Below the pieces are notes generated by a model. That model worked only from the letters and a program-made list of their open reading frames with translations, ran no database searches and had not been told where the DNA came from. A DNA stretch of 49,064 nucleotides from Gnetum montanum (Eukaryota > Streptophyta > Gnetopsida > Gnetales > Gnetaceae). Of this stretch, positions 12,860-24,122 are shown in pieces. Numbering within the stretch: position 1 is the first letter of the stretch; each line of letters starts with the position of its first letter. Both the position numbers and the translations under genes were made by a program. The stretch is from positions 746,179-795,242 of the forward strand of contig MNCI01000970.1 of NCBI GenBank assembly GCA_015680685.1, written 5' to 3'.

Positions 12860-14020
12860 TTGGACCACTTGAAGAAACAATAGTTTCTTCACTAGGTGAA
12901 ACAATTCATGAAGATTAATGGGAACCTCTACAAGATGTGCACTGATGGGCTGGTTCGTTGGTGTGTCCTTGACACTAATCAATTACACATTCTCCAAGAT
13001 GCTCATGAGGGTTCTTGTGGGGTCCATTATGCTAGGAGATGCATGGCCATTAAGATCCTGATGGAAGGGTATTATTTGCCAACACTTTTCAGGGATGCTC
13101 ACCAATTTATCTATTCTTGTGAACTTTTCCAGATGGTGGAATGACCACTCAAATGGAGGGATCTCAAAAATGGATCCAACCATTAGAACCCTTTGACATT
13201 TGAGGCATTGACTTCATGGGTCCCATCATGTCTATGTCAAATGGAAAGACATACATCATAGTCACTATTGACTATGATATGAAATGGGAAAAGTTAGCAA
13301 CTGTTACCAATTATTGCTACTTGATTTATATAATAGAATGTTGTAAATAGGTTTGGTGTGCCACATGCATTAATTTTTGATAATGGAACCCACTTGACAA
13401 GCATTACCTTCCCAAAGTTGATATAATGCTTAGGGGTTGAGCATAAATTAACAACATCTTATCATTCCCAAGCCAATGGTTAAGATAAGGTTACAAATAG
13501 GGAAATCACTAAGATCTTAATGAGAATAGTTAGAAAAAGTAGGAGAGATTGGAGGATGAAACTCAGTGATGCTCTCTAGGCTTACCACTCCACTTGGAAG
13601 TTCCCTATAGGCTACTCTCCCTATGAGTTGGTGTATGGAAAATTGCCAACTCTTCTTATTCAATCTAAGCTTTGTACACTTTCAATAGCTTGTGACCTTG
13701 ACCTACTAGATGAAAATCAATTGGTGGCCTTATCATCTAATGAGTTACATAATGCATTCAATAAAAAGCACCATGGACTTAGAATTAGAAAAGTCAAATT
13801 GCAACTTGGAGATAAGATCCTCTACTAAAACCTCACACACATACCTCAACAAACTAAGTTCTAAACATTGTGGGAAGGACATTACATCATTTACGAAACT
13901 TTTCCTTATAGGGCCATGATGATCTACAAACTTGAGAGGCTAGATAAGAAACAACTAGTCAATATGCAACAAATCAAACCTTTCCATGAGCCTAAGCAAG
14001 CTTATGCAACAAACACCTCA
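12860..14020 (+). pseudogene. E1 integrase, degenerate
   Basis: The N-terminal part has LYKMCTDGLVRWCV, LQDAHEGSCGVHYARR and a degraded Cys pair (CELFQ). The core begins with GIDFMGPIMSMSNGKTYIIV (about 13204-13263). Beyond it the frame is broken repeatedly; HLTSITF and YHSQANG are visible across frames, and the C-terminal part with LRIRKVKLQLGDKILY is open near 13770-13826. The DDE triad is no longer in one frame. It is followed by the T-rich post-pol region. Confidence 0.8.
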
Positions 14021-14099
14021 TTGGATGGACAACCATGCTCAATCTTTCAAATCTCTTGCATTCAACGTAGTTGTGGGGGAGATGGCTATCCATGCTAAC

Positions 14100-16008
14100 T
14101 ATATTAGTGGCTCAATTTTTCATCTTTTTCTTTTACAAGTTTTTGTTTTACACCTTGTTATTTTTACAACTTTTTGTTTTATGTCTTCTTTATCTTACGC
14201 ATTTTTGTTTCTTTTTATGTTATTAATTTTTTTCAATTTTTTCTTTTACAACATCATTAGTACATTTTATTTTTTAAAAAATATTTTACAATTTCTTATA
14301 TATTTTTCTTTCTTTTGGATGTGATTTTTTTATTATGTTTTAATAGTAACATGCCTTATTGCCAACTAGGTACAGTGTGGTTTGTTTGATGTGGGCATGT
14401 GCTATCTAGTTATTTGATTATTGGTGTTTGGATTCTAGCTTTGAATTTTGTTACTAATTACTAGGACATGGTCTCTTTTTTATGAAATAGGTAGTGAGTC
14501 CATAACATTCACCCAATCATAGATTCTATGGTTTTCCTTGTTCTAGAAGTATGAGGTCCCTTTTTCATTAATAAAACTTTAACGAACCTATGACCTTGGT
14601 AGTTTTTAGACTTGGAAAGAATTTAAAGGTTTGAACAAGGTGTGATTTCAAGGGGAGTAAGTACTCTTTATGTCTTTCTACTTACTTGGGTGCATGTGTG
14701 TTACATGGATTTCTTATCATTCCATGGCAACCAATAATAGGATGTTGAACAAGTCTTTGCATGGTGTGGTTCCCATTTTAGAAAAAAATGATGGGAATTC
14801 AAAGAATACTCCTTAGATAAAATAAACAGGCTACAAGCACAGTTATAAAACTAGAAAGATGTGTTACCCATGCCTGAAGGTCCCCTTTAACTAAGGCCCT
14901 TTCTCACTTCCTACTTCTCTTTTCTTCTTAAATAAGGAATGGTGGCTATTCTATGGGGGGGGGAGAAGGCTTGGGGGTGTGAAGTAGTCTTAGAGTGGTG
15001 ATGCAAAGTCACTAAATGTGGTTGGTTTTGGTCTAGAATAAGGATGGATTTTATTAGGCCACTTAACCACAAAATTCACAAAGGACTCATATAACCTTAA
15101 TTAGAAACCCCATTCCACTTTCTCTCTCATCCATCTATGCTTTCCATGTCTCACCTCACTACTGATGTACATGTTCTTGTTTGATGTCTTGGATTGATGT
15201 GTCAAAATTCTTAGATAGTTTCTTTCAGGTTTTCATACTTAACTTTTCATAACTATTAATCATCCATGGGGCTCACAGACTCCTTGGTTTGAGGTTATGC
15301 AAGGGCAACAAAGGGTGTGTACCTACTTTGGGGAGGACCCACTTGCATATCTTTTGGTTGGGTTAGTTAAGTTATTTATCCTTAAACATTCTCATAATCA
15401 AATCCTTTTGCATGCCCCATCAATGACATCCAATTGTGCACATCTTCACAATGTTTTTTTAGTGAAATCCTCATTTTTGTTATTGTGAATTCTTTAAACC
15501 TCTTTAAGCTTTACATTGCATTTTGGTTTTTTAGAACTTAATAATGGAATTTTTATTCATTTCATCCTATTTTTTAGTCTTCTTGATAACACTATTGAAG
15601 GAATCAATCCACCATAATCACAACATAGTCAAGTGTAACTATCGACAAGACAAGGTATCTAAAGGTTATACATTATACATTGCATACTAATCCATGCCTT
15701 TGTTGTGATTGCAGTGGGAATCATAGACTAGAAGTGGGATTGTCTTCACCATTCATACTCATTGAATCTTCTTCCTCACTTTACAATTGCTAAAGGAGTT
15801 GGATGTTAGTTTTGACCAAGATGTTCAATTCTATTGTCATGAACAATCATTTTTGTAAAAGATTGTAAATCCATACACTTGGGTACTTAGAATTTGTTTG
15901 TTCCATCTATGTTAGTTTGCATATTAGTCAATAATCCCATACCTTCTAATATTTTGTAAGGGACTTGTTCCTTCTTTTGTTCACTCGAGGATGATTTTTC
16001 ATTCAATC
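14100..16008 (+). other. E1 post-pol non-coding region
   Basis: This is a T-rich tract (about 14110-14330), then blocks shared with E2, E3 and E4: GTAGTGAGTCCA (about 14490), GCATGGTGTGGTTC (about 14760), GGTCCCCTTTAACTAAGG (about 14879) and ACTTTGGGGAGGACCCACTT (15325-15344). The position is where Athila elements carry an env-like gene, but I see no long frame, signal peptide or membrane pattern kept between copies. A run of nine G lies at 14955-14963. Confidence 0.7.
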
Positions 16009-16016
16009 ATGGGGTA
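16009..16016 (+). promoter_or_regulatory. E1 polypurine tract, eroded
   Basis: ATGGGGTA stands where the other copies have ATGGGGGTA or GTGGGGGTA directly before the LTR. The 3' LTR then starts TTTTTGTTACC, without the TGATGA start. A deletion between two GTA triplets would explain this. Confidence 0.6.
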
Positions 16017-17696
16017 TTTTTGTTACCTTCGATATTGGATATCTAATATCGGGGACCAAGAAGTGATGTTAGATATTTGATATCACAAGATGTGTACAGG
16101 CCTAGAATATAGCACTTGGGCACATGATTTGGACATAAGTTTTGTCATAGCATAACAAAGCTGATGAGCAGCGAGGTATCCCTACGCTCAACCATATGAA
16201 TACGAGCATTTCACGCATGATTTAGTCAAATTCTAAGGACTAAGTGCCTATGTGCCTTTGTGGAACAAGGATGGGTTGGTTGATCATTGTCTTCCCAAAC
16301 TTACTTGTATGTCACAATTGTATGGTTAAGTAAGCTTGAGGCATATGATTTTTATAGCTTTTATGTTTTTATGTCCTGTGCTAATAAGGGAGAAGAGAGA
16401 TAACTAAGTGACTAATTTAACTTAACAACTCATTAACTAGGTTCTAACTAATCCTAACACCAGCATTCGTTCCCACTTTCTATACACATCCTCAACCAGT
16501 GCAACGCTGCTAGGATTACCAAACGCTAATCATCATTGGGTTACCAAGTGTTACACACATGCTTGAAGTTGCTGAGTGTATTTACTTAAGAAGGTGTAGG
16601 GTGAGAGAAGACCTTAATTAACTAGGAAAGCATTTAATAACATCAATTAACACTAATTAATCTACTCTGGATGCTGCAAGGTTTATCATAGAGTTCTTCT
16701 TTATTGCCATACATAAAGTGTGCTCAGGTATACAATGCTCGAATAAAGATCCATTCACTTTATGACTCCTACTATGGGCATGCAGAAATAATTCTAACTC
16801 TGGGAGGAAGAAAAGGCAAGAGTTTGGCTAAGGGACTAACTATCTAATTACAAAACCAAGTGTGCCCACCTCTTATTTATAGGCAAGGAGGCAGGTCCCG
16901 ATATTAGGTATCTAGCATTGCATGGTAGGCTCCGATATCGTGGATGTAATATCATGGCCCTGATATCGTGGTTCATCAAAAGCTCTTGCAGTTTCTTTTT
17001 CCTAGACTTAGAATATTTTCCAAAGTGCCCACAATATGAGTCATTGAGTGTACAGATCTTTATTCAAGCACTATTATACCTAAGCACGGTAGTGTGTGCG
17101 ACAATAAAGGTGAGATTTCTGATAAACCTTGTAGCACCTTTGCTAGATTAATTATTTTATTTATGCCCTTAATGCTTTATTTAATTTTATTTAATGCTTG
17201 CAAGTAGTTAAGCTAAATTAAGCTAAGCTAAGTTAAGTTAGCTAAGTTAAATAGCAATAAATTAAGCACATATATACGATTGCTTTGAGCTTGCACATGA
17301 CACCTGGTAAGCCTAACAACGCTTAACATTTCATAACCTAGCAGTGTTATACATGTTTAGGATGTGTATAGAAAGTGGGATTGGATACTTATGTTAGGAT
17401 TAGTTAGAGATTAATGAGTTAGTTAGATTAAATTAGCCATTAAATTATTTTATTCCTTTATTTTAAGCACCAAGAACATAAAATATAAAAAATAATAAAA
17501 ATCATGTTTCCTAATTACACTTAACCATAAAACTAAGCTTCACAAGTGTAGTTGGAAACACAATGATTGTCATGAGTAGATTTCACCTCCTAGAGCCAAC
17601 ATACTTAGGAACTTAAGGTCTACAGAATCCAATTAGATCACATGTGAATGCTTGTAATTGAAATGGTTGGGCATAGGGTATACTCCCCACTCATCA
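16017..17696 (+). repeat. E1 3' LTR, interrupted by a solo LTR
   Basis: The outer parts 16017-16161 and 16984-17696 together match the 5' LTR end to end, about 858 bases. Between them is a reverse-oriented LTR with an AAAGC duplication. The end is CTCATCA at 17696. The first bases (TGATGAAGTGTA in the 5' LTR) are missing. The TATA site reads TAGAATA and is degraded. Confidence 0.85.
16162..16978 (-). mobile_element. Solo LTR (E4-like subfamily), reverse orientation
   Basis: On the minus strand it starts TGATGAACCACGATATC (at 16978) and ends GCTCATCA (at 16162). It is flanked by AAAGC at 16157-16161 and AAAGC at 16979-16983, an exact five-base target duplication. Its U3 has several GATATC motifs and its TATA box TATAAATA is the complement of 16874-16881. 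No internal sequence is present, so it is a solo LTR left by LTR-LTR recombination. Confidence 0.93.
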
Positions 17697-18400
17697 GTCA
17701 ACAAAAACTAAAATTAAGAAATAATTAAAACATTACATATATATGTGGGTATATAGTTATGGTGGCAATAACATCTATCATATCAGATCTACATGGGTAT
17801 ATAGTTATGGTGGCAATAGCAATCGTGATGAGTAGAAGAAAGAGGATTATAATTTTTTTTGATAAGAATACTTGCATCATAATAAAATTGAATGTTAAAT
17901 ATTTTTTAAATTAGCTAAATCTATATTATTTCAACAAATTACTAGTAGAAAGATTTTTTTTCCACTAAACAAATGTCACAGTTCCAATATCTTGGAATAT
18001 TTTTATCTTGATTTCAAATATATAATTTTGTAAAAGTGAGTGATTTTAATCATTGAAAATGATTTACTAATAATTTAATTTAAAATTTAATATAAAATAA
18101 CCTATTAAATATAAGTTTACTTAAGACTTGTGATGATGGTATCTAGTTTCAAAGTGTCTTTACCTTTAAGAATGTCTTGATCACATAAATAGATGATGAG
18201 TTAATCTTGAGTTGAAGGAAAATGTAATGTATTCTTTACAAATTAGAAGAATATTAGAAAGGATCCCTAAAATTTAAACTAATAGCTTTAACTAGTGATT
18301 ACTAGAAGTTCTAAGTACCATAATTAAACATTTTTAAAGGAAAATGTATGTTAAGACATAAATTATATCAAGGTAAGAGAAAGATAAAAGAGTGCAAATC
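17697..18400. other. Spacer between E1 and E2, with a 25-base direct repeat
   Basis: It is very AT-rich. TGGGTATATAGTTATGGTGG plus CAATA occurs at 17746-17770 and again at 17794-17818. No gene or element is recognisable otherwise. Confidence 0.5.
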
Positions 18401-18405
18401 TCCAC
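18401..18405 (+). repeat. E2 target-site duplication, left copy
   Basis: TCCAC here equals TCCAC at 34257-34261, directly outside both LTRs. This exact five-base match proves that 18406-34256 entered as one element and that E3 is a later insertion in it. Confidence 0.93.
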
Positions 18406-19263
18406 TGATGAGTCATGTTCTAACATGCTTCAATATCGGATACCTGATATTGAAGCTTGGATATTGAATACTTGATATTGGAGCCTAGGATGCATTATTG
18501 GATATTCGATATTGCAGGGTATATGCTAGCCTATAAATATAGCACTCAAGCTCATGATTTTTATATTAGTTTTTGTCATAGTTAGAGAAGCTCTTACAAT
18601 TTATTTTCTCTAGAGTTATAATATTTTATGAGTGCCCACAATAGGAGTTTGAGTATGTATGGATCTTTGTTCGAACATTGATGTAGCTAAGCACAATAGT
18701 ATGATGGGAATAAAAATGAACCCTTTTGATCATCCTTACAGCACCGACAATAGATTAATATTTCCTTGATGCATTTAATATTCATGCACTTCACTTTAAT
18801 GCACTTTAATTAAGCAATTAATTCCTAGTTGTTAATGAACACAAGCATGACCACCTTGAGCATACATGTAGCACTTGGTAACCTAGAAACGCTTAACATT
18901 TGGTAACCTAACAGGGCTATATGTGTTTAGGATGTGTCCAAGAAAGTGGAACAGGTACTTGTGTAAGGCTAGCTAGGTAGTTGATGAACTAGATCTTAAA
19001 TTACTTTACCTTTCATTCTTGTTGTAGGTGACTAAAATTATAAAATATAAAATGATAAAAATCACATGCCTCGATTGCACTTAATCATATACTTGTACTT
19101 CACAAGTGGAACTAAGAAGACAACGAATGTTCTCAATGCTCATTTCACTTCTTAGAGGAATTAGTGCACTGGAGAACTATGGGTCCATGGAATTTGATTA
19201 GATCGTGTGTTAATGCCTTAGTGATTTGTATGCTTGGACGTAGGGATACCTCGCTACTCATCA
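18406..19263 (+). repeat. E2 5' LTR
   Basis: It starts TGATGAGTCATG and ends CTCATCA. U3 has an imperfect palindrome from CAATATCGG to TGATATTG (18431-18452) and further GATATT motifs. TATAAATA is at 18532-18539. Confidence 0.92.
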
Positions 19264-19264
19264 T

Positions 19265-19282
19265 TGGTGCCATTGCAAAGGA
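19265..19282 (+). promoter_or_regulatory. E2 primer-binding site
   Basis: TGGTGCCATTGCAAAGGA begins one base after the LTR. It agrees with the Athila tRNA-Asp type site TGGCGCCGTTGCCGGGGA at most positions. Confidence 0.8.
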
Positions 19283-19424
19283 CCTTTTGGTTATTTCGTG
19301 CACTATCTAGGATATAGTACAAATTATTTAAATCATTGAAACAAACCTTAGAGTCATATCACATCTTAAGATTGCTACAACAATTTTAAGACACACACTG
19401 CATTTTTATTTTTTCGAACATAAA

Positions 19425-21930
19425 ATGACTTCTCCTCCTAGGAGCGATTCTCCACCCAAGTCTAATGGAGTACATCCACCCATGCCTCAATAATACTGAG
19501 TGGTATATGCTCATCCTAACGAGCATGTACCAAATTTCACCTTCATCCTACACCAAGATGAATAACTACAGTGGCATAACATGGAGAAAAACATTGTGTT
19601 GTTGCCTAATCGATCTGTTCCTACAATAATTTAACAAATGCTTATATGCTGAGGTCTCTAGGAACTTCATGCTATGTATGTTGTGTAAGATAGTGATGCT
19701 ATGAATCATTGTCCCATTGAGGCACAACATCTCAGGGATCGCTAGTTAGAAAAACATCATGAATCTGTGAAGGGAAACGATTTAAGGATTTTTCATTCCT
19801 ACTATACCAAAAAGATGGTGGAGAGCCCTTCTCTAGGGATTTTCCATTCGGTGAAATTCCTCTATTTGACTTCAATGAAGGAAGTCAAAACTAGAACTTA
19901 CAATCCATGATTCACAATGCTAGTTCTAGTAAGAATGGACAAAATGACAAAGAAGGATCCAAAGAAGCAAGTCAGGGTAGGGATGCAAACAAGAAACAAG
20001 ATCGTGAATGTGGTTATAATTAGTGAAGAGGTGGTAGCAGGCACTGTGATGATGCTAGTCCTCTTTCCTCTTCACCTTCATCATCATCCTCTTCTTCTTC
20101 TAGCTTTGATCACAACCACTAGGGGCACGACCATAATGAAGGTAACCAACAAGATTGAAATGATCAGAGGGACCATTAGGCAAGGTAAGACCAAGGGTGC
20201 AAGCATTCAAGAGAGACACCATGAACAAAGGAGTAGTAGAGGGCATCAAAGGCACCAAAATCAAGGCCTTGATGAGCCTTTGATTACTACCTGAAGTCTG
20301 TTAAACATTGCAGAGACAATACGAATTCCAACAAGTCATGTGAAGGACAGTCGAATCAAAAGGCTACATATGAACAATATCCATAGATTTGAAGGGGGAA
20401 ATAACTTAGATTCGTAGAACCATATCCAATCTTTTCAAGATGCATGTGCCTTGCAGAACATAGAGAATGAATGGAAAAAAACTTAAGTTGTTTCCACAAA
20501 CACTCATTAAAGAAGTAGAAAGCTGGTATCGATCCTTAGAACTAGAATCTATTAGGTGTTAGAGTACAATTCTTAAAATTTTCAATGATAAATATCAAAC
20601 ATACTCCAGAGTGTCCAACTTGAGATGGTAGATCCAAGGATGGAAACAAGGAACACATGAACCCTTGGATGCCACCATCAATCAATACTATTCTTTAATG
20701 CACAAATGTCCTAGCCATGGTTATTCTCAACTGGATCAACCTTGTCACATTAGAGATAAGCTTCAATCTAAAATGAGGTAGACCCTTGGCATCTATGCCC
20801 AAGGGAGACTATTGGAATTAAGTGCCTGTTAGATTCAAAGACTAATTAAGTAGATAGCTAAAGAAAAAAGTGAATTGAGAAATTGAGAAAGTGCAAAAGA
20901 GTATAATTGCGATCCTTCCATTTGAAAGAGGGAGGTTCAATTTTGTGATAGTGAGGAAGAAGCAACCCTTGATGAGGTGATGAATAGAAAAGCCTTGCTG
21001 CTTCAAAAATTTCAATTTGAAATTAGAACCATGGTTAATTAGTTATGGGATTCCATGGATAGTAGATTTCAAGCTATCCTAAAAATTGTTGAAGAGTCCA
21101 AAGAACAAGGTAGCGATCGTGAGCATAGGAGGCACAAGGAAGTTGAATGTGCCTATTAGAAAGGTTAGGGTAAGATTGCTACAATAGAAGAAGTTGTGGA
21201 AAGCGAATCAAATGATGATGGTGGGTGTGATGTCTACCAATATGAACATCCGAAGGGATGTTGTCCCATAGTGTCACACTTTAGGAGTTTGGGATGTATG
21301 CTTTGAATCCACAATTAACACAAAGGTAAACATCTAGAAGATTACCTTATCCTCAAGGTAACTCTAGGTAGTTCCACTAACAACAATAATATTATCCAAG
21401 TGAAACTCAACTACAATCATATGATCAATATCAATAGTGGTAACAACCACAATCATGGGCACTGGCATTACCAAGGTAGCAATACCCTTACAGAAAACTT
21501 GATCCATATGGGTACTATGTTCAGCAACCCCCTATCTCCACATGACTTCTCCAATCATGTTTCTACTTTCCAATCTCACTACCATCCTTCTAATTATTAT
21601 CGAACTCATTCTCCATAAGTAAGAAGAGATATCACATTTTACCCTTATCCTCCTCTTGTTCCTGCACATCTTCCTCTACTTGCATAACTACCACCTACGG
21701 TGAACCCCTAGCTCAACCACAACAACACAATGCTACTAAGGTCATTAATCTACAACTAGTTCATCAACCAAGTGGTTTGGATACTCAATCAAAGAAAATA
21801 TCTTTCTTTCGACTATGTAGTCTACCTAAGCCCTAAAATACACCTGCGATTGACAATCCTATTCCTTCATCTTCCTCTGCGTCAAATACCTTTGAGTCCC
21901 CTTCAAACCAAACATCACCTAGGATCCACA
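19425..21930 (+). pseudogene. gag: E2 gag, degenerate
   Basis: The ATG at 19425 starts MTSPPRSDSPPKS. Collinear with the other copies are VYAHPNEHVPNFTFILHQDE (about 19500-19560), the Ser-rich and basic segment (about 20040-20250), the gag core (about 20330-20620, with MNNI, FEGG, LKLFPQTL), the DPSI segment (about 20910), the knuckle-like motif at 21226-21261 with its second Cys changed to Tyr (C, Y, H, C), and the Pro/Tyr/His-rich tail to about 21740. Several frameshifts and TAG/TAA stops break it. It continues in one polyprotein with the protease. Confidence 0.8.
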
Positions 21931-22669
21931 TTAGGAAGCTTACTCATGTTGTATCTGATTGGATCCGTGTTGGAAACCTTCTCAAGAAGTTGGAAGATCC
22001 TAGGAGTCCTTTGATCTATTTGTAGATTACTAGAAATGAACCATGAAAAGCTCTTCTTAACTCAAGTTCTAGCATCAATATAATTTCTCATAAGATGTAT
22101 ACTTCTTGAAACCTACCTCCTCTCAAGAAAAGCAATATTAGATTAGAATTGGTAGATTAGTCCATCAATGTTCCATTGGAATTGGTGGAAGACATTGTGA
22201 CCACTGTCTATGGGTGGTCTTATCCTACTGATTTCCTAGTGATTAAAGTGAAGAACTACAAAGGGGACTTCCTAATCATCATGGAAAGGGCATGGCTAAG
22301 CACTATTGAGGTTAGGATGGGCATCAGAGATCTTTCCCTAGAGATATCCAAAGAAAATGCATACGGAAAGATTGAGAAGAAGTAAGTTCCATGCATCATG
22401 TACAATGATATAGGGTATAATTCTATGCAGAAACTCTAGGTAGTGAAATGAGAATCTATTTCTACATGCAAGAAATGTGCACTAGAAGCAGAATTTCAAA
22501 GGTACCTGGACACAGTAGCCACAAAATAGGAGGACACCCAGTGGCTAACCACTAATTTTGAGAGTAGCACACTTTGCATGAAACCAACTGAGAGCCTAGC
22601 ATATGCATATGTCATAGGCATGGATGAACTAGAGTAAGTTCATCACCAACTCTTTGATGATGCAAATGA
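21931..22669 (+). pseudogene. E2 protease region, degenerate
   Basis: It shows LTHVVSDWIRVG, SPLIYL, KALLNSSSSINIIS (the active-site loop), NIRLELVD, LELVEDIVTTVYGWSYP, GDFLIIMERAWLSTIEV and RDLSLEISKENAYGKIEKK, the last part open at 22176-22385. The Asp-Ser-Gly of the active site reads Asn-Ser-Ser, so it is inactive. The TAG at 22158-22160 stands at the same Gln codon as the stops in E1 and E3. Downstream, MDELE.VHHQLFDDANE ends at the deletion junction. Confidence 0.82.
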
Positions 22670-22690
22670 ATTATGTTGTTATTTAATTAT
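22660..22690 (+). other. E2 deletion junction: RT, RNase H and integrase lost
   Basis: Text matching E1 near 11165-11185 (CTCTTTGAT.ATG) changes directly into text matching E1 near 14405-14440 (TTATTTGATTATTGGT). About 3.2 kb present in E1 between these points is absent. The breakpoint differs from that in E4. Confidence 0.85.
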
Positions 22691-23477
22691 TGGTCTTTGA
22701 TTCTAGCTTTGAATCTTGTTACTAATAATGAGGACATGGTTTCTTTTCATACAATAGGTAGTGAGTTCACAACATCCACCCATCCACAAACTCTATGGTT
22801 TTTCTTGTTCTAGAAATGTGCAGTCCCTTTTTCATTAACAAAACTATAATAAATTTGTGACTTTGGTAGTTTTCAAAATTGGAAAAGATTCAAAGGTTTG
22901 AACAAGGTGTGACTTCAAGGGGATTCAGTATTCTTTGTGCTTTTCTACTTGCTTGGATGCATGTGTGTTTTCATGGATTTCTTACCATTCCATGTCAACC
23001 AATAAAAGAAGTTGAATAAGTTTTTGCATGGTGTGGTTCTCATAAACAAAATTGATGGAAATTTGAAGCATACCCCTTAGACACAATAAATGAATAATTC
23101 TTTTCATGGTGTGGTTTCCATTTCAAAAAAAAAAAAAACTAAAGAGAATTCATGGCACACCCCTTAGACAAAATAAACAGGCTACAAGCATTGGTTATGG
23201 GACTAGAAAGACATGTTACCCATGCCTAAAGGTCCCCTTTAAGTAAGGTCCTTTCTCACTTCCTACTCTTTTCTTCTATAATAAGGAATGGTGGTTGTTC
23301 TATGGGAGCACTTTTGTATCTCAAGGGGATGACTTGGTCTTAGAATGATTATACAAAGTCACTGAATGTGGTTGGTTTTGGTCTAGACTAAGGATGAATC
23401 TTATCAACTCATTTAACCATAAAATTCACAAGGGACTTCATGTGACCTTAATCAAGAACTCCATTCCACACTCTCTC
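22691..23477 (+). other. E2 post-pol region, left part
   Basis: It matches the E1 post-pol region from about 14440 to 15120. A local repeat of the TGCATGGTGTGGTTC block (about 23025 and 23108) is present. It stops at 23477, where E3 begins, and resumes at 32536. Confidence 0.85.
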
Positions 23478-24122
23478 TGATGAGAGTGGTTACTCTATTA
23501 GTTACTCTAGTAGTTATTCTAATTATTAGAGTGGTTACTCTAGCAGTTACCTTAGCAGTTATTCTAATTATTAGGGTCTAATTATTAGAGTAGTTGCTCC
23601 CAAGCCTATAAATATAGTGCCCAGGGGCACAATTGGGAGGAATTATTTTAGCAATCAAGTAACGAAACTCTTGTAGTCTGTTTGAAAGTTAGAGTATTTT
23701 CCAAGTGCCCATAGCAAGAGGTCAAAGAATGGAGGGATCTTTATTCAAGAATTGATGTACCTAAGCACACCATTGTGTTGGCAATAAAGACGAGCTCTTT
23801 AATTCATCCTTGCAGCACTTGAGATTTGTTTTCTTACGCATTTATTTTATTTTATTTTCTTATACATTTATTTTATTTTATTTTATGCACTTTACATTTA
23901 TGTTATTAGCATAATAATTCATTTTGATCAATTAAGAAAATCATTAAATTACACAAGCACGACCACTTCAAGCATGCGTGTAATGCTTGGTAACCCAACA
24001 ACGATTAGCATTTGGTAATCCCAACAATGTTGCATTGGTTTAGGATGTGTACGACAAGTGGGAATGGATGCTGGTGTTAGGATTAGTTAGAACTTAGTTA
24101 ATGAGTAGTTAAGTTAAATTAG
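23478..24122 (+). repeat. E3 5' LTR, truncated
   Basis: It matches the first two thirds of the 928-base 3' LTR, then jumps at about 24122 (AAATTAG) into gag text that matches E4 near 41780. The lost part covers the LTR end, the primer-binding site and about 0.75 kb of gag. Units of the U3 tandem repeat are at 23482-23595, and TATAAATA is at 23607-23614. Confidence 0.88.

Larger units (their letters stand above)
6897..17696 (+). mobile_element. E1: Athila-like Ty3/gypsy retrotransposon, decayed but with full gene order
   Basis: E1 has two LTRs, a mutated primer-binding site, gag, protease, RT, RNase H, integrase, a 1.9 kb non-coding post-pol region and a purine tract, all in family order. Every coding part is broken by stops. 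The flanking five bases differ (ATCTA on the left, GTCAA on the right), so no target duplication supports the ends. A reverse solo LTR of the same family is inserted in the 3' LTR. Both TATA boxes are degraded. E1 looks among the oldest plus-strand copies. Confidence 0.9.

Noticed and set aside
23480-23595. CRISPR-like repeat array
   Set aside because: The units are directly adjacent with no unique spacers, vary in length and are inside an LTR U3.
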